5,828 nt of DNA from an uncultured Ruminococcus sp. (GTDB lineage Bacteria; Bacillota; Clostridia; Oscillospirales; CAG-272). The stretch lies in contig CADAXH010000085.1 of NCBI GenBank assembly GCA_902791785.1, forward strand, positions 1-5,828, written 5' to 3'. The translations under genes and the position numbers were made by a program. The stretch's first letter is position 1; every line of letters starts with the position of its first letter. Below the pieces are notes generated by a model. The model saw only the letters and a program-made list of their open reading frames with translations, was not told the DNA's origin and did not search any database. This document shows positions 1 through 5,784 of this stretch, piece by piece.

Positions 1-17
1 AAGATAAAAAACAGACA

Positions 18-47
18 TCAAAATGGGGCTGCAATCGCAGTCCCATT
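18..47 (-). terminator. Probable intrinsic terminator of the transporter gene
   Basis: An inverted repeat pairs 22-32 with 37-47 around a 4-base loop (33-36), giving an 11-position stem. Read on the minus strand it carries one A-C mismatch at the seventh pair and is followed by a short run of four T, with a six-T run a further ten bases on. It begins 20 bases past the transporter stop codon, the usual place for a terminator. On the plus strand the mismatch becomes a G-U pair, so the RNA hairpin is slightly better in that direction, but no T run follows there. A bidirectional role for a convergent gene left of the window is possible. Confidence 0.6.
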
Positions 48-66
48 CTGATTAAACTGAAATATG

Positions 67-1692
67 TTATTGTTGTTCTGAAACGCTCTCGGTCACAGAA
101 GCACTTTCTGTGCTCTCGACAGGAGCGACTTCTGCGGACTGCGCTTTTCGTTCTTCAAGCTGTCTGCAAATATCGTTATAAGTGTCTTCGTCGAGTTTGT
201 ATTTCTTCTGATACAGAATGTATGAAATGAATCCGAATACAATCGGAATTATTACCATTGCAAGGAGAAGTCCCAGCTTTTGTGAAGATTCAACTCCGTC
301 AACAACTGCTTTGATGCCTTCCATACGTTCAGCATCAGTTATTTCTCCGAGTTGAGCCTGCTGCTCAAAGGAAGAGATAAGATTTGTTTTTTCTGTTATG
401 TTGAAGATAAGATATGTAAGCGAAGTGAGTGCTACAACAATTGCGCTTCCCATTTTTGTCAGGAGAGGACGCATTGAAGTGATGATTGCCTCGTTGCGGT
501 GGGTTGTCAGAAGCTGATTGTATTCTACTGTGTTAACAATTGATATCATCATGATCAGGTAGAACGCATAAAGTCCAAGGTTTACAGTCATGTATCCGAT
601 TGTAAGAACTATAAAGCTTATATCGGCAAGTCCTGCGCCGGGAACCGGAGACAGAACAAGACCGCCAAGGATTTCAAGCACACTTCCGAAAGCTACCATG
701 ATCATTCCGAAAGTCATGAGTTTCTTTCTTGAGAACTTTCTTGAAAGTGCAGGGTAAGCCAGCATAAGAACAGCTGTTGCTGCAACTCCTACCATTGAAA
801 AGACTGAATACAGACCGCCTTCATAGCCGTAGCGGAAATATATGAAACTGGAACCTATTCCTCCGAATACAAGGGAATTTGCAATTTGCTGTATAAGGAA
901 TATGACCATCATCCAGCGGAGCTGGTCATTTTGTTTTATGGTACGGAAGAATCTTCTGAAATTCAGTTTCATCTTCGGTTCCATGTCATCGCCTCTGTGT
1001 TCTTTTGCGCCAAACAGAGTGAACAGAATAAACAGAGGTCCAAGGGCTGCTATAATAAGTGCAATAATGCCGTATGCTTTTCCTGCGCTTCCGCCAAGAG
1101 CCATTGAGCCTGTTGTCAGCATAGGAATCAAAACTGAAGCAAGTGTTGAGCCTACGCCTGCAAAGAATGTTGCTCTGGATGTATACTGGTTGCGGAGGTC
1201 TGCATCTCTTGACATTGCCGGGATCATTCCCCAATATGAAATGTCATGCATTGTGTATGTTATGCTGTATGCAAAATAAATTACTCCGAAGAATATTACA
1301 AATGGCCATCCCTGAAGCTGAGTATTGAATGCCAGATAAATAACAATTGAAGTGGAGAGTACACCAATCAGAAGCCATGGTTTAAACTTGCCCCATTTTG
1401 TTCTTGTTGATTCAATAATGTTGCCCATAATCGGGTCATTGAGTGCGTCAAAGATTCTGGCTGCGACCATAATTGCTGTAATGGCCACAAGCTGCTCAGA
1501 TGTCAACTGCTTTGTAAAGAGAATATATGTCAGGATACAGTTGTTGAACAAGAAATACATCATGTCTCGTCCAATTGTGCCCAGTGGATAGAAAATCAGA
1601 TTCTTTTCTCTTTTTCTACGCTTTTTTTCGGATATTGGTTGTCCCGGAGCATCTACATTGTGCTCTATGGGTTTTTTGTTCAAGTCGCTCAT
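67..1692 (-). CDS. GPH-family (MelB-like) cation:sugar symporter, MFS superfamily
   Basis: Seen: a 541-residue, very hydrophobic protein with about 12 predicted membrane helices (roughly residues 37-58, 66-88, 103-121, 128-148, 174-193, 207-228, 257-282, 293-314, 325-346, 357-385, 410-430, 471-494). The GPH signature NDPIMG...TRTKWGKFKPW spans residues 85-106. Family knowledge: in Salmonella MelB, R52, D55, D59, Y120 and D124 line the sugar/cation site. R79, D82, D86, Y146 and D150 sit in the matching motifs here, so cation-coupled uptake of a glycoside, pentoside or hexuronide is likely; the substrate cannot be read from sequence. The start at 1692 has a strong ribosome binding site (AGGAG, 1699-1703, 6 bases upstream). 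The N-terminal tail is basic (KKRRKREK, 23-30). The protein is longer than the usual 450-500 residues because of a polar loop at about 431-470 and a Ser/Glu-rich cytoplasmic tail (about 496-541). No sugar hydrolase or regulator gene is adjacent. Confidence 0.88.
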   Translation of the reverse strand: MSDLNKKPIEHNVDAPGQPISEKKRRKREKNLIFYPLGTIGRDMMYFLFNNCILTYILFTKQLTSEQLVAITAIMVAARIFDALNDPIMGNIIESTRTKWGKFKPWLLIGVLSTSIVIYLAFNTQLQGWPFVIFFGVIYFAYSITYTMHDISYWGMIPAMSRDADLRNQYTSRATFFAGVGSTLASVLIPMLTTGSMALGGSAGKAYGIIALIIAALGPLFILFTLFGAKEHRGDDMEPKMKLNFRRFFRTIKQNDQLRWMMVIFLIQQIANSLVFGGIGSSFIYFRYGYEGGLYSVFSMVGVAATAVLMLAYPALSRKFSRKKLMTFGMIMVAFGSVLEILGGLVLSPVPGAGLADISFIVLTIGYMTVNLGLYAFYLIMMISIVNTVEYNQLLTTHRNEAIITSMRPLLTKMGSAIVVALTSLTYLIFNITEKTNLISSFEQQAQLGEITDAERMEGIKAVVDGVESSQKLGLLLAMVIIPIVFGFISYILYQKKYKLDEDTYNDICRQLEERKAQSAEVAPVESTESASVTESVSEQQ

Positions 1693-1778
1693 TGATTTCT
1701 CCTCTCAAACTTGATGTGTACCTATATAATAGTACATTTTTACAAGAAATGCTATAGTATTCTGGAATTTATTGTTAT

Positions 1779-1796
1779 TTTTGCATATTTTGCATA
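1779..1796. repeat. Perfect 9-bp tandem repeat upstream of the transporter
   Basis: TTTTGCATA occurs twice back to back on the plus strand (TATGCAAAA twice on the minus strand), 87-104 bases upstream of the transporter start codon. It lies between the rpsI terminator and the transporter. The position would suit an activator or repressor site, but no regulator gene is in view and a convincing -35/-10 pair for the transporter could not be assigned between 1705 and 1778, so an operator role is only a suggestion. Confidence 0.5.
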
Positions 1797-1815
1797 CACA
1801 TTTTGAAGAATCAAC

Positions 1816-1851
1816 AAAAAAACCGGAACCAAAGTGTGATTCCGGATTTTT
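1816..1851 (-). terminator. Intrinsic terminator of the rplM-rpsI operon
   Basis: On the minus strand CCGGAA (1845-1840 with its flanks) pairs with TTCCGG (1828-1823) around an 11-base loop. The stem is followed by seven T (1822-1816), and A-rich sequence before it can extend the stem past a single mismatch. It starts about 18 bases after the rpsI stop codon. On the plus strand the same hairpin is followed by five T, so it could also stop antisense transcription. It separates the ribosomal operon from the downstream transporter gene. Confidence 0.9.
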
Positions 1852-1868
1852 GTTTGCAGTATTTCTGA

Positions 1869-2270
1869 TTATCTCTTTGAGAACTGAGGAGCACGTCTTG
1901 CGGCTTTGAGACCGTATTTCTTTCTCTCTTTTTCTCTTGGGTCTCTGGTGAGGAATCCTGCTTTTTTAAGAGGAGTTCTGTATGCTTCATCAACCTGAAG
2001 GAGAGCCTTTGCGATTCCGTGACGGATAGCGCCGGCCTGACCTGAGATACCACCGCCTGCAGCAGTGCAGACAACGTCAAATTTACCCATTGTCTCTGTT
2101 ACTTCGAAAGGCTGATTAACGATAAGTTTAAGAGTTTCAAGACCGAAATAATCATCTATTGTACGTCCGTTGATTACAACAGAACCTGTTCCGACATAAA
2201 CACGAACACGAGCGATAGATTTTTTTCTTCTACCTGTACCATAGAAGTACGGTTTAGCACTTGTATACAT
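1869..2270 (-). CDS. rpsI: 30S ribosomal protein S9 (uS9)
   Basis: S9 is a small-subunit head protein whose C-terminal tail reaches the P-site tRNA. The 133-residue product has the usual length. It has the family start AKPYFYGTGRRKKS (residues 5-18), the signature GGGISGQAGAIRHGIAKAL (72-90) and the conserved basic tail ending RAPQFSKR (126-133), including the terminal Lys-Arg that contacts tRNA in known ribosomes. It begins 22 bases after the rplM stop codon, the standard rplM-rpsI order. A purine-rich ribosome binding site (GAAAGGATGG, 2290-2281) precedes the ATG at a rather long spacing of about 10-13 bases. It is co-transcribed with rplM and ends at the terminator at 1816-1851. Nothing odd is visible. 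Confidence 0.98.
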   Translation of the reverse strand: MYTSAKPYFYGTGRRKKSIARVRVYVGTGSVVINGRTIDDYFGLETLKLIVNQPFEVTETMGKFDVVCTAAGGGISGQAGAIRHGIAKALLQVDEAYRTPLKKAGFLTRDPREKERKKYGLKAARRAPQFSKR

Positions 2271-2292
2271 TATTCTTTATCCATCCTTTCCA

Positions 2293-2721
2293 TTAGATTG
2301 AGTATTCAACGGGCTTCTGAGCCTGATGATTGTGATCCGGACCAGCATATACTTTCAGACGTGTGAAAGCTGTGTCGCCGAGAGTGTTGTGGGGAAGCAT
2401 GCCGTTAACAGCAAGTTCCATTGCTTTTTCAGGTTTGGAGGCAACGAGAGTCTTATAGTTGACTTTCTTAAGTCCGCCAATGTATCCTGAATGATGATAA
2501 TAATACTTGTTTTCGACCTTCTTGCCGGTAAGAACAGCTTTTTCAGCGTTAACTATAATAACAAATGAACCACAGTCTACATGAGGTGTGTATTCTGGAG
2601 TGTTCTTTCCTCTGAGAAGATCAGCGGCAGCAACAGCAACTTTACCAAGTGTTTTGCCATCTGCATCGATAACATACCAATTGCGTGCAACCGTTTCTTT
2701 TTTTGCCATGTAAGTTGACAT
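2293..2721 (-). CDS. rplM: 50S ribosomal protein L13 (uL13)
   Basis: L13 is an early-assembly large-subunit protein that binds 23S rRNA. The product is 142 residues, the normal length. Family features seen are WYVIDADGKTLGK (15-27), LLRGKNTPEYTPHVDCG (35-51), the VNAEKAVLTGKK segment (57-68) and the C-terminal signature from GMLP (107-110) through LKVYAGPDHNHQAQKP (122-137). The start was set at the ATG at 2721 because GGAGG (2731-2735) lies nine bases upstream and MSTYMAKKE is the common Firmicute L13 beginning. The open frame runs back to an ATG at 2781, but that codon falls at the predicted promoter's transcription start and cannot be used. An in-frame ATG at 2709 (Met5) is a less likely alternative. 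It is the first gene of the operon with rpsI. In E. coli the equivalent operon is repressed by L13 itself; whether that holds here is unknown. Confidence 0.97.
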   Translation of the reverse strand: MSTYMAKKETVARNWYVIDADGKTLGKVAVAAADLLRGKNTPEYTPHVDCGSFVIIVNAEKAVLTGKKVENKYYYHHSGYIGGLKKVNYKTLVASKPEKAMELAVNGMLPHNTLGDTAFTRLKVYAGPDHNHQAQKPVEYSI

Positions 2722-2777
2722 GAATATGATCCTCCGAATATAGATTATTCGCGCCTTAAGGCGCTTTTTTCGTGAAC
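2722..2777 (-). promoter_or_regulatory. Structured 5' leader of rplM
   Basis: The predicted leader is about 56 bases. It holds a perfect 14-bp palindrome GCGCCTTAAGGCGC (2764-2751), which as RNA folds into a 5-bp GC stem with a UUAA loop. Directly abutting it with no unpaired base is a second, weaker hairpin, GAAUA/UAUUC (2750-2746 with 2740-2736), which ends right at the ribosome binding site GGAGG (2735-2731). A second UAUUC (2726-2722) sits just before the AUG, so GAAUA could pair with either copy and, in the alternative fold, place the ribosome binding site in a loop. This suggests translational control, but that is inferred. On the plus strand the GC hairpin is followed by six T and would act as a minimal terminator of antisense transcripts. 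Confidence 0.5.
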
Positions 2778-2783
2778 GCATGA

Positions 2784-2813
2784 ATTATATCATTACGCAT
2801 ATTTCTTTGTCAA
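2784..2813 (-). promoter_or_regulatory. Strong sigma-A type promoter of rplM-rpsI
   Basis: On the minus strand a perfect -35 TTGACA (2813-2808) and a perfect -10 TATAAT (2789-2784) are separated by 18 bases. The -10 is extended by TG one base upstream (TGATATAAT, 2792-2784). Transcription should start near 2777. AT-rich sequence with A and T tracts lies just upstream of the -35 and could act as an UP element. This strength is what a ribosomal protein operon needs. Confidence 0.9.
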
Positions 2814-2818
2814 CACAT

Positions 2819-2832
2819 ATTTTTGCAAAAAT
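2819..2832. repeat. 14-bp AT-rich palindrome next to the rplM -35 box
   Basis: ATTTTTGCAAAAAT is a perfect palindrome ending five bases upstream of the rplM -35 hexamer. It could be an UP element contacted by the RNA polymerase alpha subunit or a repressor/activator site. In a region this AT-rich a chance palindrome is also plausible. Confidence 0.4.
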
Positions 2833-2850
2833 TAATTTACAATAAGCATA

Positions 2851-2880
2851 TCTCTTGTTTTCTCTGTTTTTCTCTTGTTT
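2851..2880. repeat. Three pyrimidine-rich 10-bp units in tandem
   Basis: Units TCTCTTGTTT, TCTCTGTTTT and TCTCTTGTTT follow one another exactly. The outer two are identical, and the middle one differs by loss of one T and gain of another. The T tracts recur about once per helical turn. The block lies between the divergent rplM and prfA promoters, roughly 75-100 bases upstream of the rplM start of transcription. Phased A/T tracts can bend DNA, so a structural role for the rplM promoter is possible; no coding role is seen. Confidence 0.6.
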
Positions 2881-2943
2881 TCGTGCCATTTGCTAACTTA
2901 TTATTTTTCAAAAAAACTCAAAAATGTTTCATATATGGTCAGG

Positions 2944-2968
2944 AAAAGCCCGGAAATGCGGCTTTTTT
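2944..2968 (+). terminator. Terminator-like hairpin in the divergent intergenic region
   Basis: AAAAGCC (2944-2950) pairs with GGCTTTT (2960-2966) around a 9-base loop, and the T run continues to 2968. It has the form of an intrinsic terminator in the plus direction. No gene precedes it on that strand, because rplM reads away, and the prfA promoter lies downstream of it. It may end a short unannotated transcript, block antisense or spurious transcription into prfA, or act in the minus direction. The stem has only three GC pairs, so function is uncertain. Confidence 0.45.
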
Positions 2969-2999
2969 GTCAACTAAAAGTGCTTTTTGCAAGTTATTG

Positions 3000-3008
3000 T
3001 GATATAAT
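3000..3008 (+). promoter_or_regulatory. Extended -10 promoter of the prfA operon
   Basis: TGATATAAT is a perfect extended -10 element, identical to the one in the divergent rplM promoter. Transcription would start near 3015, leaving a leader of about 28 bases before the prfA ATG. No good -35 lies 16-18 bases upstream (the hexamer there is TGCTTT or similar), which is common for extended -10 promoters. A second possible -10, TATAGT (3015-3020), is weaker. Confidence 0.7.
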
Positions 3009-3042
3009 TGTCAGTATAGTACTTAATGGGAAAGAATAATAT

Positions 3043-4122
3043 ATGAGAGACAAACTTAACGGAATTGAAGAAAAGTATATACAGATATCTTCCATGCTTG
3101 AAGATCCCAATGTTGTTTCTGATCAGGAGAAGTATAAATCTCTGACCAAGGAATACTCAAGGCTCACCCCGATTGTGGAGAAATTCAGGGAACTTAAGGA
3201 ATATGAGCAGAGTCTTGCTGATTCTGAGGAACTTATGAATGACACAGATCCGGAAATCAAAAAGCTTGCACAGGAAGAATATGTTGAAGCAAAAGACAAT
3301 ATAGAAACATGCACACTCGAACTCCGAAAACTACTTCTTCCTACGGATCCCAATGATGAAAAGAACGTAATTATTGAAATCAGGGGCGGTGCAGGCGGAG
3401 ACGAAGCAGCGCTGTTTGCAAATTCATTGTTCAGAATGTACACAATGTACGCAGCTTCTCACAAATTTAAGGTTGAAGTAATGTCCGCCAATGAAACCGG
3501 ACTTGGAGGCATGAAGGAAGTCATATTTACCATTGAAGGCAAAGGTGCGTACTCAAGGCTGAAATATGAATCAGGTGTTCACAGAGTCCAGAGAGTTCCG
3601 GAGACAGAAACTTCGGGAAGAATTCACACTTCAACCGTAACTGTAGCGGTTCTTTGCGAAGCTGACGACGATATCAACATAGAGATAAAACCGGAAGATC
3701 TTGAAGTTGAAACTATGAAGTCAAGCGGCGCAGGCGGACAGCACATCAACAAGACTGAGTCTGCAATAAGAATTCTTCACAAGCCCAGCGGCATTGTTGT
3801 TGAATGTCAGGAAGAGAGAAGCCAGTTCCAGAACAGGGAAAAGGCAATGAACCTTCTCAAGGCAAAACTCTATAATATTGAAAAAGAAAAGCGTGACAAT
3901 GAACTGAAGAGCGAGAGAAGAAGCCAGATTGGAACAGGCGACCGCAGCGAGAGAATAAGAACGTACAATTTCCCGCAGGGAAGAGTTACGGATCACAGAA
4001 TCGGACTCACAATTCACAGCATTGAAGCATTCATGAATGGAGATCTGGACAAGATGATTGACGCTCTGGGAGAAGCGGACACCGCGGAAAAACTCAAGAG
4101 TGGCGAGGGAGATATTGATTGA
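3043..4122 (+). CDS. prfA: Peptide chain release factor 1 (RF1)
   Basis: RF1 recognises UAA and UAG in the ribosomal A site and triggers peptide release. The product has 359 residues, the normal length. It has an N-terminal helical domain (about 1-100), the GGAGGDEAALF motif (115-125), the codon-reading P-x-T motif as PET (186-188), and the catalytic GGQ (231-233) within SSGAGGQHINKTES. The conserved RSQIGTGDRSERIRTYNFPQ block spans 293-312. P-x-T rather than the SPF of RF2 identifies it as RF1. The ATG at 3043 follows a modest ribosome binding site (GGGAAAG, 3028-3034, 8 bases upstream). It is the first gene of an operon with sua5 and coaE, and its stop codon overlaps the next start. The glutamine methyltransferase gene prmC, which often lies next to prfA, is not in this window. 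Confidence 0.98.
   Translation: MRDKLNGIEEKYIQISSMLEDPNVVSDQEKYKSLTKEYSRLTPIVEKFRELKEYEQSLADSEELMNDTDPEIKKLAQEEYVEAKDNIETCTLELRKLLLPTDPNDEKNVIIEIRGGAGGDEAALFANSLFRMYTMYAASHKFKVEVMSANETGLGGMKEVIFTIEGKGAYSRLKYESGVHRVQRVPETETSGRIHTSTVTVAVLCEADDDINIEIKPEDLEVETMKSSGAGGQHINKTESAIRILHKPSGIVVECQEERSQFQNREKAMNLLKAKLYNIEKEKRDNELKSERRSQIGTGDRSERIRTYNFPQGRVTDHRIGLTIHSIEAFMNGDLDKMIDALGEADTAEKLKSGEGDID
4105..4112 (+). promoter_or_regulatory. Ribosome binding site that fixes the TTG start of sua5
   Basis: GAGGGAGA lies inside the last codons of prfA, six bases before the TTG at 4119-4121. The TTG shares TTGA with the prfA stop codon (TGA, 4120-4122). The next in-frame ATG (4158) has its AAGGA only one base away, which is too close, and would remove the first beta strand. 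The TTG is therefore preferred. Confidence 0.75.
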
Positions 4123-5171
4123 CAACCGAATTTGTTAAAATAGATTATAATAAGGATATGGAAAGCCAGCTGACGGGGGCAGCAGAAATAATAAGAAGAG
4201 GGGGCCTGGTTGCTTTTCCGACTGAGACGGTGTACGGACTCGGAGCAAATGCACTTGACCCTGATGATGCTGCAAGAATATATCTGGCCAAGGGGCGTCC
4301 TTCGGACAACCCGCTTATCATCCATATTTCAAAACCGGAAGAAGCTGAAAAATACTGCTTTGTAAATGATATATACAGTAAGATTGCCTCTGCATTCATG
4401 CCCGGCCCCATAACAGTCATAATGAAGAAAAAAGATATCATTCCTTCAAAAGTGACCGGAGGCCTTGACACTGTTGCAGTGAGATGTCCTTCGGATCCAG
4501 TTGCCAGGAAGCTGATTGAACTGTCGGCAGTGCCGATTGCCGCTCCTTCTGCAAATACTTCAGGCAAGCCAAGTCCGACATGTGCTGAACACGTCAGAGA
4601 GGATCTTGAAGGCAAAATTGACCTCATAATTGACGGGGGAAGCTGTCAGATAGGTCTCGAATCAACAATCGTAAAAGTCAGCGACGGAAAGGTTTCGCTT
4701 CTGAGACCAGGCGGTATTACGGTTGAGATGCTTGAAAAGGTGGTAGGAGAAGTTAATGTCGACAGAGCGGTTCGCGAAAGACTTCCCGAGAACGTTCGTC
4801 CGGAAGCTCCGGGAATGAAATACAGGCATTACGCACCGGAAGCCAAGGTGTTCCTCATAGTAGACGACGGAACGCCCGGTTTTATTGGAAGAGCAGCAGA
4901 ATATATAAATTCCAGGATAGCAGAAGACCCGAGAACAGGCGCTTTGTGCTGTTCTGAGATATGCGAAAAACTTAAAGGAAAATACATAAAGGATCTTGGA
5001 CCAAAAACAGACAAAACCGAGCATGCAAAGCATCTTTTTGCATATCTCAGGGAGTTTGACGACACCGACGTCTCCGTAATATACGCAGTTACGGAAGATG
5101 AATCGGGAATAGGACTCGCCGTGAGGAACAGGATGCTTAAAGCTTCCGGATACAACATAATTGAGATTTGA
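4119..5171 (+). CDS. sua5: L-threonylcarbamoyladenylate synthase, Sua5 type
   Basis: The enzyme makes threonylcarbamoyl-AMP from threonine, bicarbonate and ATP, the first step of t6A37 formation on ANN-reading tRNAs; the TsaBDE complex then transfers the group. The product has 350 residues and both Sua5 domains. The YrdC/TsaC-like catalytic domain (about 14-205) shows FPTETVYGLG (33-42), KGRPSDNPL (58-66), PGPITVI (95-101), APSANTSG (142-149), ESTIV (181-185) and RPGGIT (196-201). The linker is PGMKYRHYAP (231-240), which closes over the active site in Sua5 proteins. The C-terminal Sua5 domain (about 243-350) has GIGLAVRNRMLKAS near its end. The length and linker separate it from the shorter, single-domain TsaC. 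The start is a TTG overlapping the prfA stop, which suggests translational coupling; the gene ends 7 bases before coaE. B. subtilis calls this gene ywlC. Confidence 0.96.
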   Translation: MTTEFVKIDYNKDMESQLTGAAEIIRRGGLVAFPTETVYGLGANALDPDDAARIYLAKGRPSDNPLIIHISKPEEAEKYCFVNDIYSKIASAFMPGPITVIMKKKDIIPSKVTGGLDTVAVRCPSDPVARKLIELSAVPIAAPSANTSGKPSPTCAEHVREDLEGKIDLIIDGGSCQIGLESTIVKVSDGKVSLLRPGGITVEMLEKVVGEVNVDRAVRERLPENVRPEAPGMKYRHYAPEAKVFLIVDDGTPGFIGRAAEYINSRIAEDPRTGALCCSEICEKLKGKYIKDLGPKTDKTEHAKHLFAYLREFDDTDVSVIYAVTEDESGIGLAVRNRMLKASGYNIIEI

Positions 5172-5175
5172 GGGA
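5170..5175 (+). promoter_or_regulatory. Ribosome binding site for coaE, overlapping the sua5 stop
   Basis: GAGGGA overlaps the sua5 TGA (5169-5171) and lies only three bases before the ATG at 5179, a short spacing. The frame is open back to a TTG at 5161, but that would add six residues (MRFEGN) ahead of the strand that leads into the P-loop. CoaE proteins normally begin as M-x-I-G-L-T-G, matching the ATG. Confidence 0.6.
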
Positions 5176-5178
5176 AAC

Positions 5179-5784
5179 ATGGTTATCGGATTGACGGGAT
5201 CTATAGGATCAGGGAAGAGTTCAGTGGCAGAAATAGCATCAGAGCTCGGATATTTAGTCATAGATTGCGACAGGATATCTCACGATATTAATGACGACCC
5301 TGCTTTTATTGATGGCATAACAAGGGTATTCGGTCCTGATTGTATTGAAACATCTGAAGGCAGGAAAAAAGTAAACAGAAAGGCTGTATCTGAGAAGGCT
5401 TTTTCGTCCAAAGAGAATGTGAAAATGCTCGAATCAGTAAGTTATCCTGTCATACTTGCCAGAGTGATGGAACAGATCAGTGTTGCTTCATCTATGGGAC
5501 TGGACTGCATAGTTGACGCTCCGACGCTGTTTCAATCCGGATTGAATGATTATTGCGACTGTACAATCGGAGTGGTGTCCGAAGACAAAATCCGTCTCAA
5601 CAGAACAATTATTCGGGGCGGCCTGAGTGAAAGAGAAATTATAGCGAGGATGGCTGTTCAGCCGTCTAATCAGTTTTATACCGACAATTGTGATTATATT
5701 ATTGAGAATAATGCAACAAAGGAAGACCTCAGAAAATCTGTTATACAACTGTTATCAGACCTGAAAGGCGGGGCGAATGACTAA
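5179..5784 (+). CDS. coaE: Dephospho-CoA kinase
   Basis: CoaE phosphorylates the ribose 3'-hydroxyl of dephospho-CoA with ATP, the last step of coenzyme A synthesis in the cytoplasm. From the ATG at 5179 the product is 201 residues, typical of the family. The N-terminal P-loop is GSIGSGKS (7-14). An acidic DCD (29-31) matches the DAD of E. coli CoaE, where the second Asp (D33) is catalytic. The motif DAPTLFQSGLND (113-124) corresponds to the usual D-x-P-L-L-F-E-S-G. The lid region has R139, R142 and R146 followed by GGLSEREIIARMAVQ (147-161), and the end has DYIIENNATKEDL (172-184). Three positions look unusual: Ser8 where a second Gly is common, Tyr89-Pro where His-Pro is usual, and Gln119 where Glu is usual. 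The fold motifs are otherwise intact, so it is probably active. It is the third gene of the prfA operon. Confidence 0.95.
   Translation: MVIGLTGSIGSGKSSVAEIASELGYLVIDCDRISHDINDDPAFIDGITRVFGPDCIETSEGRKKVNRKAVSEKAFSSKENVKMLESVSYPVILARVMEQISVASSMGLDCIVDAPTLFQSGLNDYCDCTIGVVSEDKIRLNRTIIRGGLSEREIIARMAVQPSNQFYTDNCDYIIENNATKEDLRKSVIQLLSDLKGGAND

Noticed and set aside
842..1591. Several plus-strand open frames (for example 842-1279, 1352-1591) and a minus-strand frame at 986-1234 inside the transporter
   Set aside because: They lie antisense or out of frame within a clear coding gene, have no recognisable domain and no convincing ribosome binding sites.
1705..1778. A transporter promoter near TATTATATAG (minus strand, about 1723-1733)
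   Set aside because: A -10-like stretch is present, but no acceptable -35 lies at the right spacing; TTGTAA is far too close. It was not listed as a feature.
1811..2080. An 89-codon minus-strand open frame overlapping rpsI in another frame
   Set aside because: It runs through the end of rpsI and its terminator and shows no family resemblance.
2722..2781. A 20-residue N-terminal extension of L13 starting at the ATG at 2781
   Set aside because: The ATG lies between the -10 (2784-2789) and the predicted transcription start, the added residues match no L13 beginning, and a strong ribosome binding site precedes the ATG at 2721.
2808..2843. A plus-strand promoter from TTGTCA (2808) to TACAAT (2838)
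   Set aside because: The spacing of 24 bases is too long for a sigma-A promoter.
2808..2974. Repeated TTTGTCAAC at 2806-2814 and 2966-2974 as a paired regulatory site
   Set aside because: The first copy is the rplM -35 box read in reverse; the second has no matching -10 on the minus strand, so coincidence is the simplest explanation.
5161..5178. A TTG start giving CoaE six more residues
   Set aside because: The extension overlaps the end of sua5, has no clear ribosome binding site, and family members begin at the strand just before the P-loop.
3123..5748. Minus-strand open frames beneath prfA, sua5 and coaE (for example 3721-4125, 4145-4627, 4662-5261, 5488-5748)
   Set aside because: All are antisense to strongly supported genes, and their serine-, cysteine- and phenylalanine-rich compositions are typical of reverse-frame shadows.
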